Positions 15,846-27,613 of a stretch of DNA of 64,000 bases are shown here, piece after piece (within the stretch, counting starts at the first letter, position 1; each line of letters starts with the position of its first letter). The position numbers were made by a program, and so were the translations under genes. The stretch is from Aeromonas aquatica (GTDB lineage Bacteria > Pseudomonadota > Gammaproteobacteria > Enterobacterales > Aeromonadaceae). The DNA lies in the NCBI RefSeq assembly GCF_000764655.1, contig NZ_JRGL01000121.1:21109-85108 (forward strand), written 5' to 3'. Under the pieces are notes generated by a model. The model was not told the DNA's origin. It searched no databases and saw only the letters and a program-made list of their open reading frames with translations.

Positions 15846-17081
15846 ATGAACAAGGAACTGTTGAACTGCGAGCGGGTCTGGCTCAACGTGACACCCGCCA
15901 CCCTGCGCTCCGATCTGGCGGACTACGGTCTGCTGGAACCCCATGCCCTCGGCGTGCATGAAGGCAGGATCCACGCCCTGGTCCCCATGCAGGATCTCAA
16001 GGGACCCCATCCCGCCCACTGGCGTGACATGAAGGGCAGGCTGGTGACTCCTGGCCTCATCGACTGCCACACCCACCTCATCTTTGCCGGCAGCCGCGCC
16101 GAGGAGTTCGAGCTGCGCCAGCAGGGCGTGCCCTACAGCGACATCGCCCGCAAGGGGGGTGGCATCCTCTCCACCGTACGGGCCACCCGCGCGGCCAGCG
16201 AGGATCAGCTCTATGAGCTGGCGGTGCCGAGGATCAAGTCCCTGATCCGGGAAGGGGTCACCACAGTGGAGATCAAGTCCGGCTATGGCCTCACCCTGGT
16301 GGACGAGCTCAAGATGCTGCGGGTCGCCCGCCGCCTGGGGGAGGCGCTGCCCATCCGGGTCAAGACCACCTTGCTGGCCGCCCATGCGGTGCCGCCGGAG
16401 TACCGCGACGATCCCGACTCCTGGGTCGAGACCATCTGCCAGGAGATCATCCCGGCGGCCGCCGAGGCGGGTCTGGCGGATGCGGTGGATGTCTTCTGCG
16501 AGCAGATCGGCTTCTCCCTGGCCCAGACAGAGCAGGTCTATCTGGCGGCGGATCAATACAATCTCGCGGTGAAGGGGCACATGGAGCAGCTCTCCAACTT
16601 GGGGGGAAGCACGCTCGCCGCCAACTTCGGTGCCCTCTCGGTGGATCACCTGGAATATCTGGATCAGGACGGGATCCAGGCGCTGGCCCACCGTGGTGTG
16701 GTCGCCACCCTTCTCCCCACCGCCTTCTACTTCCTCAAAGAGACCAAGCTGCCGCCGGTCGCCGCCCTGCGCAAGGCGGGGGTGCCCATGGCGGTCTCCT
16801 CCGACATCAACCCGGGCACTGCCCCCATCGTCTCCCTGCGCATGGCCATGAACATGGCCTGCACCCTGTTCGGCCTGACCCCGGTCGAGGCCATGGCCGG
16901 GGTGACCCGCCACGCCGCCCGGGCGCTCGGCGAGCAGGAGCGTCTGGGGCAGCTGAGAGTGGGCATGCAGGCCGATTTTCTGGTCTGGAATTGCGCCCAC
17001 CCCTCGGAGATCAGCTACCTGATCGGGGTCGATCAACTGGTCAGCCGGGTTCTCAACGGGGAGGAGACGCTCCATGGATAA
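15846..17081 (+). CDS. hutI: Imidazolonepropionase HutI
   Basis: A 411-residue metal-dependent amidohydrolase that opens 4-imidazolone-5-propionate to N-formimidoyl-L-glutamate, the third step of histidine breakdown. LIDCHTHLIFAGSRAEEF holds the HxH metal motif, IKSGYGLT and HAVPPEYR follow, and AVSSDINPGTAP is the C-terminal aspartate region. I chose the ATG at 15846, preceded by AGAGG; an upstream GTG at 15777 would run through the operator. It overlaps hutG by 8 bases. Confidence 0.96.
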   Translation: MNKELLNCERVWLNVTPATLRSDLADYGLLEPHALGVHEGRIHALVPMQDLKGPHPAHWRDMKGRLVTPGLIDCHTHLIFAGSRAEEFELRQQGVPYSDIARKGGGILSTVRATRAASEDQLYELAVPRIKSLIREGVTTVEIKSGYGLTLVDELKMLRVARRLGEALPIRVKTTLLAAHAVPPEYRDDPDSWVETICQEIIPAAAEAGLADAVDVFCEQIGFSLAQTEQVYLAADQYNLAVKGHMEQLSNLGGSTLAANFGALSVDHLEYLDQDGIQALAHRGVVATLLPTAFYFLKETKLPPVAALRKAGVPMAVSSDINPGTAPIVSLRMAMNMACTLFGLTPVEAMAGVTRHAARALGEQERLGQLRVGMQADFLVWNCAHPSEISYLIGVDQLVSRVLNGEETLHG

Positions 17082-18012
17082 GTTCAACGCGGCCGACATG
17101 TCGGTCTGGCAGGGGCGCCAGGATCCGGAAGATGGTGAACTGGCCCTGCGCTGGCACAACAAGGTGCAACCCTGGCAAGCAGGCAGCGAGCCCGGCGTGG
17201 TGCTGCTCGGTTTTGCCTGTGACGAAGGGGTGCGCCGCAACAAGGGGCGGGTCGGCGCCGCCGCTGCCCCGCTGGCGGTGCGCAAGCTGCTCGCCAACAG
17301 CGCCTGGCATCTGAGCCGTCCCGTCCATGACGGCGGCGATCTGGCCTGCGAGGACGGCGATCTCGATGCCGCCCACGACCGTCTGGCGGAGCGGGTCGCC
17401 CGTGCGCTGGATCTGGGCCACTTCCCGCTGGTGCTGGGAGGTGGTCACGAGGTGGCCTTCGGTAGCTGGAGCGGCCTCAATCGCCATCTGGGTGGCAAGG
17501 GCCGGGTCGGCATCATCAACCTGGATGCTCACTTCGATCTGCGCATGAAGCAGGATCAGGCCAGCTCCGGCACCCCCTTCTTTCAGATTGCCGAGCAGTG
17601 CGCCACCCAGGGCTCCTCCTTCCACTACGCCTGTCTCGGGGTGGCCGAGACCGCCAACACGGCGGCCCTGTTCGCTCGCGCCGAGTCGTTGGGGGTCTGG
17701 CACGTGCTGGACGAGGCCATGACCCAAGCCGATCTGCCCGAGCTGCTCAATGGGCTCGATGCCTTTATCGCCCGCTGCGATCACCTCTATCTCACCATCG
17801 ATCTCGATGTGTTACCCGGCGCCGTCATGCCGGGGGTGAGCGCCCCCGCCGCCCGCGGCGTCGAGCTGGCCGTCATCGAACCCCTGATCGCCCATATCCG
17901 GGCCAGCGGCAAGCTCAGGCTCGCCGATCTGGCCGAGTACAACCCGAGTCTGGATCTGGACAACCGCAGCGCCCGCGTGGCCGCCCGCCTGATCCATCAA
18001 CTCACCAAGTAG
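17074..18012 (+). CDS. hutG: Formimidoylglutamase HutG
   Basis: A 312-residue member of the arginase/ureohydrolase family, hydrolysing N-formimidoyl-L-glutamate to glutamate and formamide. The manganese-ligand motifs are visible: [23 protein letters not shown] and [10 protein letters not shown]. The ATG lies inside the hutI 3' end, indicating translational coupling. It is the last enzymatic step in pathway order although it is second in the operon. Confidence 0.95.
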   Translation: MDKFNAADMSVWQGRQDPEDGELALRWHNKVQPWQAGSEPGVVLLGFACDEGVRRNKGRVGAAAAPLAVRKLLANSAWHLSRPVHDGGDLACEDGDLDAAHDRLAERVARALDLGHFPLVLGGGHEVAFGSWSGLNRHLGGKGRVGIINLDAHFDLRMKQDQASSGTPFFQIAEQCATQGSSFHYACLGVAETANTAALFARAESLGVWHVLDEAMTQADLPELLNGLDAFIARCDHLYLTIDLDVLPGAVMPGVSAPAARGVELAVIEPLIAHIRASGKLRLADLAEYNPSLDLDNRSARVAARLIHQLTK

Positions 18013-18079
18013 CCAGCCGACTCGCCGGGTGCCAGCAGCGCCCATGATGGCGGCGACATTGATAAAACAAGGAGTGTGT

Positions 18080-19783
<1,704 letters not shown>

Positions 19784-19784
19784 G

Positions 19785-21317
19785 ATGTTTGAACTCAACC
19801 TGTTACCGGGCAAGCTCTGCCTCGCCACCCTGCGCCGCGTCAGCCGCGAGCCGGTTCATATCAGCCTGGATCCGGCGGCGCTGCCGGGGATCCACGCCTC
19901 CGCCAACCTGGTCACCAAGGTGATCGAGCAGAATCGCGTGGTGTACGGCATCAACACCGGCTTTGGCCTGCTGGCCAACACCCGCATTCCGGTGGAGCAG
20001 CTGGACGAATTGCAGCGCTCCATCGTGCTCTCCCATGCCGCCGGCATCGGCACCTACATGGATGACGCCACGGTGCGGCTGATGATGGTGCTCAAGGTCA
20101 ACTCCCTGGCGCGCGGCTTCTCCGGCATCCGCCTGACGGTGCTCGAGGCCCTGATGCGGCTCATCAACGCCGAAGTTTATCCTGTGGTGCCGAAGAAGGG
20201 CTCCGTCGGCGCCTCCGGCGACCTGGCCCCCCTGGCCCACATGAGCTGCCTGCTGATCGGGGAGGGCAAGGCCCGCCACAAGGGTGAGCTGATGGACGCT
20301 GCCACGGCGCTCAAGATCGCCGGCCTCGAGCCCATCTCCCTGGCGCCGAAAGAGGGGCTGGCGCTACTGAACGGCACCCAGGCCAGCACGGCCTTCGCGT
20401 TGGAGGGACTGTTCCACGCCGAGGATCTGTTTGCCGGCGCCATCACCATAGGCGCCATGAGCGTGGAGGCCGCCCTCGGCAGCCGCCGCCCCTTCGATGC
20501 CCGTATCCACGCCGTGCGGGGCCAGCGTGGTCAGATAGATGCGGCCACCTGCTATCGCCAACTGCTGGTGGAGGGCAGCGAGATCGGTATGTCCCACCAC
20601 AACTGCGAGAAGGTGCAGGATCCTTATTCACTGCGTTGCCAGCCCCAGGTGATGGGGGCCTGTCTGACCCAGATCCGCCAGGCCGCCGAGGTGCTGGTGT
20701 GCGAGGCCAATGCGGTCTCCGACAACCCGCTGGTGTTCGCCGAGGATGAGGAGATCCTGTCCGGTGGCAACTTCCACGCCGAGCCGGTGGCCTTTGCCGC
20801 CGACAACCTGGCGCTGGCCATTGCCGAGATTGGTTCGCTGTCCGAGCGGCGCATGGCGCTGCTGATCGACTCCCGCATGTCGGGTCTGCCGGCATTTTTG
20901 GTCAACAACGGCGGCGTCAACTCCGGTTTCATGATCGCCCAGGTCACCTCGGCGGCGCTTGCCTCCGAAAACAAGAGCCTGGCCCACCCGGCCTCGGTGG
21001 ACAGCCTGCCCACCTCCGCCAACCAGGAGGATCACGTCTCCATGGCCACCTTCGCCGCGCGCCGGTTGGCGGATATGGCGGAGAACACCCGCGGCATACT
21101 GGCGGTCGAGTTGCTGGCCGCCGCCCAGGGGCTGGATTTCCGTGCCCCGTTGCGCAGCACCGAGCTGATCGAACTGGCCAAGGGACGGCTGCGTGAGCAG
21201 GTCAGCTTCTACGACAAGGACAGATACTTCTCGCCGGATATCGAAGCGGCCGCGGCCCTGCTGGGCGCCGCCAGCTACAACGATCTGATCCCGGCCGGGA
21301 TCTTGCCGAGCCTCTGA
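19785..21317 (+). CDS. hutH: Histidine ammonia-lyase HutH
   Basis: A 510-residue enzyme that removes ammonia from L-histidine to give urocanate, the first step of the pathway. [15 protein letters not shown] includes the Ala-Ser-Gly triad that cyclises to the MIO cofactor. [12 protein letters not shown] near residue 50 and [14 protein letters not shown] are further active-site signatures. GGAGAG precedes the ATG at 19785. A strong bidirectional terminator follows, closing the hutIGUH operon. Confidence 0.97.
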   Translation: MFELNLLPGKLCLATLRRVSREPVHISLDPAALPGIHASANLVTKVIEQNRVVYGINTGFGLLANTRIPVEQLDELQRSIVLSHAAGIGTYMDDATVRLMMVLKVNSLARGFSGIRLTVLEALMRLINAEVYPVVPKKGSVGASGDLAPLAHMSCLLIGEGKARHKGELMDAATALKIAGLEPISLAPKEGLALLNGTQASTAFALEGLFHAEDLFAGAITIGAMSVEAALGSRRPFDARIHAVRGQRGQIDAATCYRQLLVEGSEIGMSHHNCEKVQDPYSLRCQPQVMGACLTQIRQAAEVLVCEANAVSDNPLVFAEDEEILSGGNFHAEPVAFAADNLALAIAEIGSLSERRMALLIDSRMSGLPAFLVNNGGVNSGFMIAQVTSAALASENKSLAHPASVDSLPTSANQEDHVSMATFAARRLADMAENTRGILAVELLAAAQGLDFRAPLRSTELIELAKGRLREQVSFYDKDRYFSPDIEAAAALLGAASYNDLIPAGILPSL

Positions 21318-21339
21318 GCCCGAGCCTGATCGACCCATA

Positions 21340-21371
21340 GCAAAAGACCGCCCCTCGGGGCGGTCTTTTGC
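21340..21371. terminator. Bidirectional terminator between hutH and chaA
   Basis: A 15-bp stem GCAAAAGACCGCCCC/GGGGCGGTCTTTTGC with a 2-base centre gives T-runs on both strands. It serves the convergent genes hutH and chaA. Confidence 0.9.
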
Positions 21372-21389
21372 TATCTGGCCTGAGCCGAG

Positions 21390-22493
21390 CTATGCGTGTT
21401 CGAACATCAGGAACAAATAGACCACGAACAGCACCAGGTGAGTGGCACCGTGCAGCACATTGGTGCGGCCGCTGCTGAAGGTCACTTTACAGACCATGAG
21501 GGTGGTGAACAGCAGCACCATGTCGGCAGGGTCGAGGCCAAGGCGCACCTCCTGATCCAGCATGGAGCCGATGAGCAGCACAGCAGGCACCGTCAGGGCT
21601 ATGGTGGCCAGCACAGATCCGAAGTAGAGGTTCATGGCGCGCTGCAACTGGTTGTTGAAGGCCGCCTTGATGGCGCCGACCGCCTCGGGAGCCAGCACGA
21701 TACAGGCCACGATAAAGCCGCCGAGTGCGGCCGGGGCTTCCATCACATGGACCCCGAAGTTGATGGGGATGGCGAGGGTCTTGGCCAGCAGGATCACCAC
21801 CACCAGGTAGGCGAGCAGCAGCAGGGTGTGGTAGACGTTGCTGTGCAGTATGCCGTGGTGCTCCTCGTGATCCTCGTTATCGCTGTCGACGAAGAAGTGG
21901 CTGTGGCTACGCGTCTGGATCAGCAGGAAGACGCCGTAGAGCAGCACAGAGATGATGATCAGCATCCAGGACATGGCGCTGGACATGCTGCCGAGATTGC
22001 CCCCTTCGGTGAAGTTCGGCAGCACCAGGCAGAGCAGGGCCAGCGGTATGATGGCCACCAGATAGGACTTCACCCCATCCAGATTGAAATTTTGGGTGTG
22101 ATAGCGCCAGCCGCCGAACAGCAGGGTGAAGCCTACCAGGCCGTTGGTCACCAGCATCACCACCGCGAACATGGTGTCCCGCGCCATCACCGGATTGGGG
22201 TCGCCGGTCAGCATGACGGAGGAGATCATCACGACCTCGAGGGAGATGACCGACAGGGTCAGGATCAGGGTACCAAAGGGCTCGCCCAGCTTGATGGCCA
22301 GGGCATCGGAATGGCGCACGACGGAGAAGATGGCCCAAGTGACGACGGCGAGCAGGGCCAGGGATACCGGCAGGTAAACAGCAAGGGGCGTGGCCTCCGT
22401 CAGCAGCTCGCTACCCAGCGTCTTGAAGAACAACAGGGTCAGCAGGCCAACGGGCAGGGCAATCTCTTGCCGGATAAATGACTTCATAGGCAT
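21390..22493 (-). CDS. chaA: Calcium/sodium:proton antiporter ChaA
   Basis: A 367-residue inner-membrane antiporter with about eleven helices, the size of E. coli ChaA (366). The two conserved exchanger repeats are seen in SVISLEVVMISSVML and VLAPEAVGAIKAAFNNQLQR. A central acidic and histidine-rich cytoplasmic loop, VDSDNEDHEEHHG, is typical of ChaA. It exports Ca2+ or Na+ in exchange for protons at alkaline pH. An alternative start lies two codons downstream. Confidence 0.93.
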   Translation of the reverse strand: MPMKSFIRQEIALPVGLLTLLFFKTLGSELLTEATPLAVYLPVSLALLAVVTWAIFSVVRHSDALAIKLGEPFGTLILTLSVISLEVVMISSVMLTGDPNPVMARDTMFAVVMLVTNGLVGFTLLFGGWRYHTQNFNLDGVKSYLVAIIPLALLCLVLPNFTEGGNLGSMSSAMSWMLIIISVLLYGVFLLIQTRSHSHFFVDSDNEDHEEHHGILHSNVYHTLLLLAYLVVVILLAKTLAIPINFGVHVMEAPAALGGFIVACIVLAPEAVGAIKAAFNNQLQRAMNLYFGSVLATIALTVPAVLLIGSMLDQEVRLGLDPADMVLLFTTLMVCKVTFSSGRTNVLHGATHLVLFVVYLFLMFEHA

Positions 22494-22628
22494 GGGTTCT
22501 CATCTCGGGGCGGCTAGGGCCGACGGGGACAGGGACAAGTCCGGCTGGACCATGGCGAATCCTGCACATGATAAAGGCAGTTACCCCGTTCGGGGAAAAT
22601 CATTTTCATGGGCCTTGCCGCCGCCGCG

Positions 22629-24200
22629 TCAGTGTCCGCCTCTGGTCTGTTGCCAGTGCAGCAGCTCGGGCAACGGCATGGGACGGGCATACAGATAGCC
22701 CTGAATGAGATAGACGCCCTGTTGGGCGAGGTAGTCGACCTGGGCCTGAGTCTCGACGCCTTCGGCGATCATCTCCATGTCGGATTCCAGGCCGAAGGCG
22801 ATGATGGCGTCCAGCAGGCTGCGCTTGGGATCGTCGGTGCCTATGGTGTCGACAAACATCTTGTCGATCTTGATCTGTCGAATGCCGAGCCGCTGCAGAT
22901 AGGCGAAGCCGCCGTAGCCGGTGCCGAAATCGTCCAGCTTGAAGTGATATCCCTTCTCCTGCAGCGCCGAGATTTCGCTGGTGGCGGCCTCTATGTCCAT
23001 GATGGGCTCGCGCTCGGTGAGTTCGAAGGTGAGCCGGGTCGGAGAGGGCCAGTCATGGTGTTGCAGCAGGTTGCGCAGATGGGGTTGCTCGATGTGGGCG
23101 GCGACCAGGTTGACGCTGACCCACTGCTCCGGCGCCAGCTGCGGCAGATCGGCGATCACCCTGTCCAGCAACTGTTCCGTCATCGGCAGGATCAACCCCT
23201 GCTGCTCCGCATAGGCGATAAAGGCGCCCGGCGCCGTGACGTCGTCGTCACGCTGCCAGCGCAGCAGTGCCTCGAAGCCGACGACACGCTGGCTGCGGCT
23301 GTCGACAACGGGCTGATAGAAGGGCACAAACTCCTGGCGGGCCAGCCCGGTGTGCAGCAATCCCTTGAGGGAACGCCGGTAGTTGCGTAGCAGCCAGTAG
23401 CCGGTGAGCAGCAGGGCGCCCAGGGTCCCGCCGACCCAGAATGTACCTCGATAAACCAGGCTCTGGGCATAGGTCCGCAAGGCCAGGCCGGACCACAGGG
23501 TTTGCTGCATCTTGTTGTCGGGGGTAGTAAAACTCAGGCTTTCGCTGCCGGGCTCGTGCTTGATGGCCTGCTCGCCGCGGGGGAAGATTTTGTGGCGGGC
23601 GAGACCGGGCACCAGCGGGGTGAACTCGATGTAAAAGCAGGCGGAACAGGGTTTCTCCATGATGGTGCGGATCCAGCTGTTGCTCAGCACCCAGTAGGCG
23701 AGCTGGTCTCCTCGCTTGGAGAAGATGACCAGCTCCTGCTCGGTACCAAACGCCGGGGGAGTGGCCGTCAGCCCGAAGCCATCGATCTCAGGATCGGGCA
23801 GGGTGCTGGCGTCGATGAGCGGCAGATCCGGCCCCAGGCTGGAGCAGCCCTTGCCTGAGGCCAGCTTCAATCCCTGCAGCCGGATGTGACGGTTGTAGTG
23901 CCAGGGATCCCGCAACAGCGTCATGTCCTGCTCGCCGCAGTCGAAGGCAAAGCGGGCCATCTGATCATCGATGCTCTTTTCCAGCGTCTGCTGGCGCTCA
24001 TTCATGGCCAATTCTATCTCGGCCAGCTTCTGCTCCAGCAGGTAGTGGGCCAGGGCGTTGCTCACCGGCTGGCTCAGCAACAGGCAGACCAGTATGGGGA
24101 GGCTGAACAGCAACGGGCTGATCCAGAGGGGTGATAATCGTTTCACATCAGTCCTGTTCGATGAAAGGGGCGGCGCCGAGGGTATGTCATCATAGTCCAT
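22629..24200 (-). CDS. CSS-motif periplasmic sensor / EAL c-di-GMP phosphodiesterase
   Basis: A membrane protein of up to 523 residues. A helix near residues 25-48 is followed by a periplasmic domain with CGEQDMTLL and GKGCSSLGPDLP, the CSS-motif sensor of PdeC-type enzymes. A second helix lies near residues 255-272. The EAL domain follows with EALLRW (near residue 307), ELTEREP, KLDDFGTGYGG, IKIDKMFVD and EGVETQAQVDYL, all catalytic motifs intact. It should hydrolyse c-di-GMP to pGpG. The ATG at 24200 lacks a ribosome-binding site; a GTG at 24146 (AGGAC 4 bases upstream, giving MKRLSPLW) is a good alternative start. Confidence 0.9.
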   Translation of the reverse strand: MDYDDIPSAPPLSSNRTDVKRLSPLWISPLLFSLPILVCLLLSQPVSNALAHYLLEQKLAEIELAMNERQQTLEKSIDDQMARFAFDCGEQDMTLLRDPWHYNRHIRLQGLKLASGKGCSSLGPDLPLIDASTLPDPEIDGFGLTATPPAFGTEQELVIFSKRGDQLAYWVLSNSWIRTIMEKPCSACFYIEFTPLVPGLARHKIFPRGEQAIKHEPGSESLSFTTPDNKMQQTLWSGLALRTYAQSLVYRGTFWVGGTLGALLLTGYWLLRNYRRSLKGLLHTGLARQEFVPFYQPVVDSRSQRVVGFEALLRWQRDDDVTAPGAFIAYAEQQGLILPMTEQLLDRVIADLPQLAPEQWVSVNLVAAHIEQPHLRNLLQHHDWPSPTRLTFELTEREPIMDIEAATSEISALQEKGYHFKLDDFGTGYGGFAYLQRLGIRQIKIDKMFVDTIGTDDPKRSLLDAIIAFGLESDMEMIAEGVETQAQVDYLAQQGVYLIQGYLYARPMPLPELLHWQQTRGGH

Positions 24201-24384
24201 TAGCTGGTTCGATTTGAGACTCCGGTTGGAACATTAGTGAATTAACAGGCTAACCAATTGATAATTATGTATTAGTTATAAAGTGGTGGTGAAGATTCAA
24301 TCGCTGACCTGTCATAAGTGACAATTGTCCAGCTTATCTGAACTGGTTTAGAGTAGCCCTGCGGTTTGACTCACCGTGTGTTCA

Positions 24385-24472
24385 ATACTCCTGTATCTAT
24401 TTTTGTCAGTAGCACAGAGTGTTAGTTTTGATATTGAGTGTTTCTTTTGGTCCCCACTGTGGGACCATTTTT
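24385..24472 (+). ncRNA. Candidate small RNA or csrD leader ending at an orphan terminator
   Basis: A transcript starting downstream of TTGACT (24366-24371) and ending at the terminator would be roughly 80-90 nt, with no coding potential. It could be an sRNA or an attenuated leader of csrD. The 5' end is not determined. Confidence 0.3.
24448..24472 (+). terminator. Orphan rho-independent terminator upstream of csrD
   Basis: A perfect 7-bp stem TGGTCCC/GGGACCA (24448-24454 with 24461-24467), loop CACTGT, is followed by five T. No plus-strand gene ends nearby (hutH, more than 3 kb away, has its own terminator). Confidence 0.7.
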
Positions 24473-24649
24473 CTGCCCGCGAGTCAGCTTCCTCCCCGTT
24501 TTCTACCTCTCCCCTGACGATATCCTCCCTGTGCACGACGAAAATGATGGGTTGCTTAATTGCAGAAGCGGGAGCTTCACCCATAGGCGGGCTTTGGCCA
24601 AGGCTGGTACCATGAGGCCATATGGATGCTGTCGGCTACGGAAAGGCAC

Positions 24650-26578
24650 ATGAAACTGACCACTCAACTCGTCTCCTTTATTACGCTGTGCGTGATCGCG
24701 GCCATGACCATGGTGATGCTCGGTGGGGTATTCAGCTTCCGCCAGATGGGCATGGAGATGCAGCAGAACCGGGTCGACTCCCTGGTGGATATCATCGACA
24801 AGCAGCTGAGCGCGGCTGACGACGAACAGGATCTGGCTCGCTGGCTGCCCTCCTTGCTGCGTGCCACCCATGTGGTCGAGCTGGAGATCCGCCAGGGCAA
24901 GCAACGGGTCTACTGGTTTCGTGATGTGCAGCAACAGACGGATGAGAGCCTGCTGATCCCCTACAGCAAGACCATCCCCCACCAGAGCGGCATGCGGGCC
25001 GAGTTCAAGCTGGACAGGCCGTTCAAGGAGTTCGAGTACTCCATGCAGGCCATGTCCGGCATCTCCTTTGGCGTCTTCATCGTGGTGTTCGGGCTCTGGT
25101 ACTCCATCCGATGGCTGCGGCTGCAACTGCGCGGCGCCGAGCTGCTGGCCGAACGGGCCCAGCTGATCCTGGATGGCAAACTCACCAAGCTGGCCCACGA
25201 TCCTGCCGATGAGTGGCCCGTGTCCGCCAGTCAGGCCCTCAGTCACCTGCTGGCCGATCTGGCGGATGCCCGCAAGGAGCGCAGCCGGTTTGACAACTTC
25301 ATCCGCAGCAACGCCTTCGTCGACAAGATCACCGGCATCGGCAACCGCCTGTTCTTCGATAACCGGCTGGAGAGCGCCATCATGGAGGCGAGCGTGATCA
25401 GCGGGGGCGTCATGCTGATCGAGCTGGCCGGGCTGGAGGAGCTGGATCCCGAGCTGAGCGGGCGCCCGAGCCAGGAGTTGCTGATGGAAGCGAGCGCCAC
25501 TATCGGTACCTTCGTGCGCAAACACAACGGCGCCCTGCAGGCCCGTTACGGCGCCCAGGTATTTGCCGTGCTGCTGCCCAACATGTCCGAGAGCGAGATG
25601 GTGGATGGGGCCAACCAATTGCTCAAGAGCCTGCAACGGTTGCACTGGCCCGAATCGGTCAATGTCGAGACCGCCGTCTACCTCGGTGCCGTCTGTTATC
25701 AGGCGCAGGACTCCCTGCTCAAGGTGCAGGAAGAGGCCGAGCTGGCACTCAAGAGCGCACAGTTGCAGGGCCACAGCGGCTGGTTCCTCTACGAGAAGGC
25801 GCTGGGCGAAGAGCCGAGCAGTAAGGGGACTGTGCGCTGGCGGACCCTGATCAGCCGCCGCATCGAGGAGCATGGGATCCATTTCTACCTGCAGCCGGTG
25901 CAGCAGGAGCCGGCGCAAGCGGTGCTGCAGCAGGAGCTGCTGATCCGCATCCATGACGAACAGGGTCGGGAGCTGCAGGCCGGGGTCTTCATGCCGATGG
26001 CGGAGAAGGCGGGCCTGTTGTTGCCGCTGGATCGGCTGGTGGTCGCCCGGACCCTGCGCCTGCTGCGCCAGCATCCGGAACCGGGTTGCCCCGTCAGCCT
26101 GTCGCTCTGTGCCCAGAATCTGCTCAATCGGGAGTTCCAGCGCGAACTCTTCTTCGATCTGTTCCAACTGCCGCGCAGCATCAATGAGAAGCTGGTGCTG
26201 CAGTTGTCGGAGGCCCAGGTGACCCGCCACTACGAGGCCCTCAAGCGGCCACTGCGGGCGCTGCGCATGCTGGGCTGCCAGTTGGCCATCGATCATGCCG
26301 GTCAGGATGTGGTGAGCACCCAATACATCAAGGAGTTCGAGATCAACTTCCTCAAGCTTCACCCCAGCCTGGTGCGGGAGATCCACCGTCGTCAGGTCAA
26401 TCAGATGGCGGTGCGCAGCCTGGTCGGCGGTTGCGCCAACACCCAGACCCGGGTGATCGCGGTCGGGGTGGAGAGCGGCGACGAGTGGAAGATGTTGCGC
26501 CACCTCGGGGTGCATGCGGGGCAGGGGCCCTGGTTCGCCGAGCCACAGCCGCTGGTGATGGACAACTACGAAGCCTGA
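24650..26578 (+). CDS. csrD: CsrD/MshH family regulator with degenerate GGDEF and EAL domains
   Basis: A 642-residue membrane protein aligning along its length with E. coli CsrD (MKLTTQLVSFITL against MRLTTKFSAFVTL). Two helices (about residues 7-30 and 135-155) flank a periplasmic region. The GGDEF site is degenerate (RYGAQVFAVLLP) and the EAL site reads QELLIR, so neither activity is expected. In E. coli CsrD promotes RNase E decay of the CsrB/CsrC RNAs. In Vibrio the gene is mshH at the start of the MSHA locus, as here. I chose the ATG at 24650 by similarity; an ATG at 24626 is in frame. Confidence 0.93.
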   Translation: MKLTTQLVSFITLCVIAAMTMVMLGGVFSFRQMGMEMQQNRVDSLVDIIDKQLSAADDEQDLARWLPSLLRATHVVELEIRQGKQRVYWFRDVQQQTDESLLIPYSKTIPHQSGMRAEFKLDRPFKEFEYSMQAMSGISFGVFIVVFGLWYSIRWLRLQLRGAELLAERAQLILDGKLTKLAHDPADEWPVSASQALSHLLADLADARKERSRFDNFIRSNAFVDKITGIGNRLFFDNRLESAIMEASVISGGVMLIELAGLEELDPELSGRPSQELLMEASATIGTFVRKHNGALQARYGAQVFAVLLPNMSESEMVDGANQLLKSLQRLHWPESVNVETAVYLGAVCYQAQDSLLKVQEEAELALKSAQLQGHSGWFLYEKALGEEPSSKGTVRWRTLISRRIEEHGIHFYLQPVQQEPAQAVLQQELLIRIHDEQGRELQAGVFMPMAEKAGLLLPLDRLVVARTLRLLRQHPEPGCPVSLSLCAQNLLNREFQRELFFDLFQLPRSINEKLVLQLSEAQVTRHYEALKRPLRALRMLGCQLAIDHAGQDVVSTQYIKEFEINFLKLHPSLVREIHRRQVNQMAVRSLVGGCANTQTRVIAVGVESGDEWKMLRHLGVHAGQGPWFAEPQPLVMDNYEA

Positions 26579-26588
26579 GTGGTTTGTC

Positions 26589-26609
26589 GGGCCGCCTCAG
26601 AGGCGGCCC
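26589..26609. terminator. GC-rich hairpin between csrD and the convergent PLP enzyme
   Basis: A 9-bp stem GGGCCGCCT/AGGCGGCCC (26589-26597 with 26601-26609) overlaps the end of the minus-strand gene. No T-run is present, so its terminator role is uncertain. Confidence 0.4.
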
Positions 26610-27544
26610 TGCTCTCTCAGTCCCGCCAATCCCTGCAGGCCGCCGGTGTGGATGAAGACGATCTCGCTGCCACGGGGGATATGGCCCGCAGCCAGCTCCC
26701 GAAACAGCCCCCACATTGCCTTGCCGCTGTAGATGGGCTCGAGTGGCAGACCAGTCTGGGCACTGAAGGCCTGTACCCACTGCCAGAGGGCCGGGCTGAA
26801 CTTGGCATAGCCGCCGTCGTGGTGCTCCAGCGCTATGTGCCAACCGGTCGTGCTGGCGGCGGCGGGATGGAGCCGGCACACCTCGTCATGGATGAAGGCA
26901 CCGCCCTTGAGCACGGCGATGGCGAGCACCTGCTCGGGTTCCCGTTTGCCCGCGATGAGCCCCGCAAGGGTGCCACCGCTGGCACAGGGCAACACCCAGA
27001 GATCCGGTGAGAAGGGGACTTCGGCTACCAGTTCGGCCACCCCGGGGATGGCGAGCGGGCTGCTGCCCCCCTCGGGGACTATCAGGGTGTCCGGCGCCAT
27101 GAAGCGGGCCAGCCACTCTGGATCCTGGCGTCGCCGGTAGCTCTGACGGTCCACAAAGATGAGATCCATGCCCCAGCCTTTGGCCGCGCTCAGGGTTGCG
27201 TTGCTGACGGCCTCGGGTTCACCGCGTATGATGCCGGTGGTGCGCAGTCCAGACCTGCGCCCCGCCGCCGCCAGCGCATGGATGTGGTTGGAGTAGGCGC
27301 CCCCAAACGACAGCAAGTGGGTCTTGCCTAAGGCCTCGGCCTGTTGCAGGTGGTATTTGAGCTTGCGCCACTTGTTGCCTGAAAGGGTCGGATGGATCAG
27401 ATCATCCCGTTTGCACCAGAACCGAACCCCATGGGCATCCAGCAAGGGATGCTGGATCGGGTGCAGTGGCGAGGGGAGCTGGCCAGGGGCCAGAAGAGCC
27501 TCACTCTGGTTTGGCATAGTGGTCATCGATGCATCGTCTGTCAT
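26597..27544 (-). CDS. PLP-dependent ACC deaminase / D-cysteine desulfhydrase family enzyme
   Basis: A 315-residue fold-type II PLP enzyme. VRFWCKRDDLIHPTLSGNKW with the following RKLKY contains the PLP lysine, SFGGAYSNHIHALAAAG is the cofactor phosphate region, VLPCASGGTLAGLI the glycine loop, and IPRGSEIVFIHTGGLQGLAG the C-terminal family signature. Members act as ACC deaminase or D-cysteine desulfhydrase; the sequence alone does not settle which. It lies between csrD and mshI on the opposite strand, so it interrupts the usual mshH-mshI arrangement. Confidence 0.87.
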   Translation of the reverse strand: MTDDASMTTMPNQSEALLAPGQLPSPLHPIQHPLLDAHGVRFWCKRDDLIHPTLSGNKWRKLKYHLQQAEALGKTHLLSFGGAYSNHIHALAAAGRRSGLRTTGIIRGEPEAVSNATLSAAKGWGMDLIFVDRQSYRRRQDPEWLARFMAPDTLIVPEGGSSPLAIPGVAELVAEVPFSPDLWVLPCASGGTLAGLIAGKREPEQVLAIAVLKGGAFIHDEVCRLHPAAASTTGWHIALEHHDGGYAKFSPALWQWVQAFSAQTGLPLEPIYSGKAMWGLFRELAAGHIPRGSEIVFIHTGGLQGLAGLREQGRL

Positions 27545-27613
27545 AAGTCTGGAGGCTAATGCTCTGTTTATGTTAAGGTTTAACCCGTTTCACGCAGCCA
27601 GGTGCAGGTCTCG

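Larger units (their letters stand above)
24201..24649. other. 449-bp AT-rich intergenic region upstream of csrD
   Basis: This divergent spacer between the EAL gene and csrD is AT-rich in its first 170 bases and carries a plus-strand terminator at 24448-24472. It must hold promoters for both genes; TTGACT at 24366-24371 is the only good -35 box seen, without a well-placed -10. Frames open here have no protein similarity. Confidence 0.6.

Noticed and set aside
15834..17297. 487-codon frame antisense to hutI
   Set aside because: The composition is that of a shadow of a GC-rich gene; hutI on the other strand is unambiguous.
24503..26515. 670-codon frame antisense to csrD
   Set aside because: Gln/His/Leu-rich composition with no recognisable domain; csrD aligns over its whole length on the plus strand.
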